From NCBI RefSeq assembly GCF_051233685.1, contig NZ_JBAMMY010000206.1, positions 1 through 64,000 of the forward strand: a stretch of DNA of 64,000 nucleotides. Reading direction: 5' to 3'. The translations under genes were made by a program, and so were the position numbers. Each line of letters starts with the position of its first letter. Positions within the stretch are counted from its first letter, which is position 1. The notes below the pieces were generated by a model. The model did no database searches. It was not told where the DNA came from and saw only the letters and a list, made by a program, of their open reading frames with translations. The DNA comes from RPRI01 sp051233685 (GTDB taxonomy: Bacteria > Desulfobacterota > Desulfobacteria > Desulfobacterales > RPRI01). Shown here piece after piece: positions 61,645 through 64,000 of this stretch.

Positions 61645-63162
61645 CTATTTTCTTCTCCGAACAACCCTCTTTCCGGCAGCTCTTTTAACCGGCAATTGGG
61701 AAGGGTTAGCTTTTTGGCCGGATTTGTCAATTATTGAAGTATATCTATCAGAAGTTCCATGCTCTATGTCTCCATTAATATCAATGGTATAATGGCATGT
61801 TGCTCTTGGGCATCGCAGCACCTTCTGCCCGTTGCTTAGAATGCTTTCAATAAGAAAATTATTGCTGCATTTCGGGCATGACTTGTAAACAGGTTTTCCC
61901 CAGCTGATAAAACTGCATTGTTTGTTGGAACATCTGAAGTACTCCTTATTCTTTAAGGTTAAATTTGAAATTACTTTCCCGGAGTTGCAAATCGGGCATT
62001 GCATTGCCAGCTCTTCTTCAAAAGCAGCGATCCGGTTTTCAACTATATCATCCTCACTTTCAAAGCTTTTAAGCGGGTTGTTTTCAACCCCTGTTCCATC
62101 AGATACAGGCAATGCGTCAGCATCTGACATCTTATTGCGGATCTCTGTCGGAATTATTATTTTTTTATTTTCAGGTAATTCTTTCAAGCCGGTGGCTTTA
62201 GGTATATTGCTTTCTGTGTCAGGTTCAAAAGACTTTTCTGAATTTATACGTTCTGTGGTTTCGCTTCCGCGTGTATTGAGTTTCTTGTTATCAATTATCT
62301 CTTTTTTAATTAATTTTTCATCAGGAGATATTGCATGTAAGTCTATTGGGGATTCCTCTGAATTATTTTTACCGGGTTCAATATTTTCTTTATCTTTAAA
62401 AGAAATTTCTTCGATTACTTTTACTTCTTTCTTCTTCGGCTCCGGTGTTATGCCGGGTTCTGAAAAAGGAGAATAAATTGACTTAATTAAATTTCCTGAT
62501 CTGATAATACTGCTGTTATTATCGGTTCCAAATTTATTTTTACTAGAAATTGATAGGTCCCGGGTATAGGACTCAGCTTTTTTATAATTTATATTTTTAG
62601 TACCCAAAAGTGGAGATCCGGCTTTTTTATGTTTCTGATTTTCCTTTTGTTGTTCCAGCAGAACCCCATGCAGTTGCAAAGTCTGATCAAATTGATTTAG
62701 AGCCAAAGCAAGATCTTTACGGCCTGATATTACTTCATCCATGGTCTGAATTATATAAGCCACAAGATTCATTCCGCACATCTTAGGATAAATACGGTCA
62801 AGCAGAAGAGTAACAGATTGTGTCAGTTTATTTACACAGATATGTTTATCATCATCAAGGCAAATGAATTCCTTTGCAATCAATTTTTCAAAAGCCATGT
62901 CAAGTTCAGCGCCGCTTTCCATGCCTAAGTCTGATACCTCATCAAATAATTTCTCCTTAGAAAAATTATTAAGACAAACCGGAAAATTATCCGCTTGGGC
63001 GGCAATCTGTTCCTGAATAAGTACCAGACAGGAAAGCTCCTGTAATTTAAAAGACAATCCGAAACTATCATAATGCGAATGTAATAGCTGTTTGATATGG
63101 CGGGTAAGAATCTCGTTAAATTTATTGTTAATAACAGCCAAATCGCTATTTTTATTATCCAT
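61645..63162 (-). CDS. Zinc-ribbon protein (topoisomerase-type C4 fingers) of unknown function
   Basis: I do not recognise the family. The 505 residues comprise a helical N-terminal domain (about 1-190), a long charged, low-complexity region (about 190-370) and two C4 zinc ribbons. The first has CPIC and CSNKQC, and the second has CPKC and CPRATC, resembling the C-terminal fingers of topoisomerase I. A basic tail ends RVVRRRK. Nucleic-acid binding is likely, but no enzyme core is visible. It is downstream of the unknown 155-residue gene and the ParA-like gene on the same strand. Confidence 0.65.
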   Translation of the reverse strand: MDNKNSDLAVINNKFNEILTRHIKQLLHSHYDSFGLSFKLQELSCLVLIQEQIAAQADNFPVCLNNFSKEKLFDEVSDLGMESGAELDMAFEKLIAKEFICLDDDKHICVNKLTQSVTLLLDRIYPKMCGMNLVAYIIQTMDEVISGRKDLALALNQFDQTLQLHGVLLEQQKENQKHKKAGSPLLGTKNINYKKAESYTRDLSISSKNKFGTDNNSSIIRSGNLIKSIYSPFSEPGITPEPKKKEVKVIEEISFKDKENIEPGKNNSEESPIDLHAISPDEKLIKKEIIDNKKLNTRGSETTERINSEKSFEPDTESNIPKATGLKELPENKKIIIPTEIRNKMSDADALPVSDGTGVENNPLKSFESEDDIVENRIAAFEEELAMQCPICNSGKVISNLTLKNKEYFRCSNKQCSFISWGKPVYKSCPKCSNNFLIESILSNGQKVLRCPRATCHYTIDINGDIEHGTSDRYTSIIDKSGQKANPSQLPVKRAAGKRVVRRRK

Positions 63163-63201
63163 ATATATTCCTAAAAAGTATGTATTTTAATAACATTAAT
63201 T

Positions 63202-63669
63202 TTATATATCAGCCTCTGCAACATCAGCCGCAGCCTCTTCTATTCTTTGCTGTATGCTATTTGTATCCTGATTTTCAGCTTTATCGGAACTATCTGTTAT
63301 TGCAGCGCTGTAATTATCTACATTCCCATGGTTGTCTTCACCGGAAAGATTATTATCAGGTATTGTATTTTGTCCGTTGAGATTCTTGCCGGATTCTTCC
63401 TCGCATTCGGGAGTTTTAACTAAAAGACAGTTTCCTTGTCTATCTAATAAAACAGTAAAATTGACCTTAACATCAAACTCCAGCCTGTAAGCCACCTGGT
63501 CATTATATACAACGATATCACCCTGTTTATATTCAATATCATCACCAATATTCATCCGGTGCTGTTGCCTGAATATTTCTTCAACAGTGCCCCAGTCAAG
63601 ATCACCGTTTATGGAATCTATCAGATCCTGCTCTCCGTTTTTTATGACTTCTTTATCTATTATTTTCAT
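63202..63669 (-). CDS. Hypothetical acidic protein between ParA-like and zinc-ribbon genes
   Basis: The 155-residue protein has a conserved-looking N-terminal half (to about residue 90) with DLDWGTVEEIFRQQHRMNIGDDIEYKQGDIVVYNDQVAYRLEFD and a beta-rich pattern. The C-terminal half is acidic and low in complexity, ending AAADVAEADI. I do not recognise the family. It is 25 bases after the ParA-like gene and 39 before the zinc-ribbon gene on the same strand, so the three are probably an operon. Confidence 0.6.
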   Translation of the reverse strand: MKIIDKEVIKNGEQDLIDSINGDLDWGTVEEIFRQQHRMNIGDDIEYKQGDIVVYNDQVAYRLEFDVKVNFTVLLDRQGNCLLVKTPECEEESGKNLNGQNTIPDNNLSGEDNHGNVDNYSAAITDSSDKAENQDTNSIQQRIEEAAADVAEADI

Positions 63670-63694
63670 ATATAAATTCTCCTTTATTATTATT

Positions 63695-64000
63695 TCATTT
63701 ATCTTTTTGATATTGTCCCATTATTTCACAAGCCAGTTTAAGATAACTTCTTGCACCTGCGGATTTTATATCAGTCAAAAAAACAGGTTTACCATAAGCC
63801 GGAGAATCCTTTAACTCAGCACATATTGGGATAGCGGTTTCAAATATCTTGTTTTTAAATCGACGCCTTAATTCTTTTGCTATCAAAACAGAAGCTTTGT
63901 CCCGGGTATCAGTTTTTGTCAGAATTATCCGGTCTATGTTATTATAAAGGCCGAATCCTTTTTTTATCATCTGAAATGTACCAAACAAATAGCCAACACC
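63695..64000 (-). CDS. ParA/Soj-family ATPase, C-terminal part (runs off right edge)
   Basis: About 101 residues of the C-terminal half. YNNIDRIILTKTDTRDKASVLIAKELR and NKIFETAIPICAELKDSPAYGKPVF, then SAGARSYLKLACEI, match the end of ParA/MinD-like partition ATPases. The frame is open to the window edge, so a methionine at 63988 is not the start. The deviant Walker A lies outside the window. Near chemotaxis genes, ParA relatives such as ParC often position chemosensory arrays, but a chromosome-partition role cannot be excluded. Confidence 0.75.
   Translation of the reverse strand, partial: GVGYLFGTFQMIKKGFGLYNNIDRIILTKTDTRDKASVLIAKELRRRFKNKIFETAIPICAELKDSPAYGKPVFLTDIKSAGARSYLKLACEIMGQYQKDK

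Noticed and set aside
61447..61737. 96-codon plus frame after the J-domain gene
   Set aside because: Overlaps the zinc-ribbon gene on the opposite strand and resembles nothing known.
1..64000. tRNA, rRNA or CRISPR arrays
   Set aside because: No cloverleaf with a conserved T-loop, no rRNA signature and no regularly spaced direct repeats were seen by eye.

Overview
The window reads as chromosomal DNA of a motile, Gram-negative deltaproteobacterium (Desulfobacterota), probably near the Desulfobacterales. This is an inference from gene content: sigma54 and sigma28 promoter boxes in front of flagellar genes, a CheZ-type phosphatase, HDOD proteins inside the che operon, a FlgM gene preceded by a small protein of the DVU0524 type, and a hairpin-rich MITE-like repeat. 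No rRNA, tRNA or CRISPR array was seen. Nearly the whole window is a motility, chemotaxis and cyclic-di-GMP island.

Layout. 1-135 is the end of an IS3-family element running off the left edge. 447-6732 (+) holds housekeeping RNA genes: an HrpA-type helicase, miaA, a small methyltransferase and an RluA-type pseudouridine synthase. 7079-13966 (-) is the basal-body and export operon flgB-flgC-fliE-fliF-fliG-fliH-fliI-fliJ-motE-like, read from a sigma54 promoter at 14083-14097. Behind it on the same strand are a FlrC/FleR-like sigma54 activator with a degenerate receiver, an AMIN+TPR periplasmic protein and a second NtrC-type regulator (14100-19703). 19925-27923 (-) is the chemotaxis operon: PilZ, cheA, cheD, HDOD, a CheY-like receiver, CheX-like, cheB, cheZ, cheY, hypothetical. 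28665-31902 (+) carries cheR, cheW and an MCP. 32325-33046 (-) holds flgM and its partner behind a canonical sigma28 promoter.

33460-47178 (+) is a flagellin-glycosylation operon behind a consensus sigma54 promoter: pseB, pseC, an aldo/keto reductase, a cytidylyltransferase-aminotransferase fusion, pseG, a MaoC-type hydratase, pseH, pseI, a methyltransferase, a TPR-glycosyltransferase and a Maf/DUF115 protein. 47385-55108 (+) is the filament block fliC, fliD, fliS, a FliT/FlgN-like chaperone and flaG. It is interrupted on the opposite strand by an AAA/DUF4143 ATPase whose 3' end lies in a MITE-like repeat. 55119-61442 is a signalling block: a REC protein, REC-HD-GYP, a CheD-HDOD fusion, a GGDEF protein, and a J-domain protein carrying MshEN-like repeats. 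61645-64000 (-) has a zinc-ribbon protein, an unknown and the end of a ParA-like ATPase.

How the parts fit together. Sigma54 boxes precede the basal body, parts of che, glycan synthesis and the J-domain gene. Sigma28 boxes precede fliC, fliD, cheW/MCP and flgM. The fliC leader carries GGA motifs typical of CsrA control. Cyclic-di-GMP parts (GGDEF maker, HD-GYP breaker, PilZ, and MshEN-like motifs inside CheA and in the J-domain protein) are interleaved with the chemotaxis genes. The least conventional items are CheA with a built-in MshEN-like module, the J-domain/MshEN-like protein, the CheD-HDOD fusion that mirrors the overlapping cheD-HDOD pair, and the FlrC-like regulator with Glu at the phospho-acceptor site.
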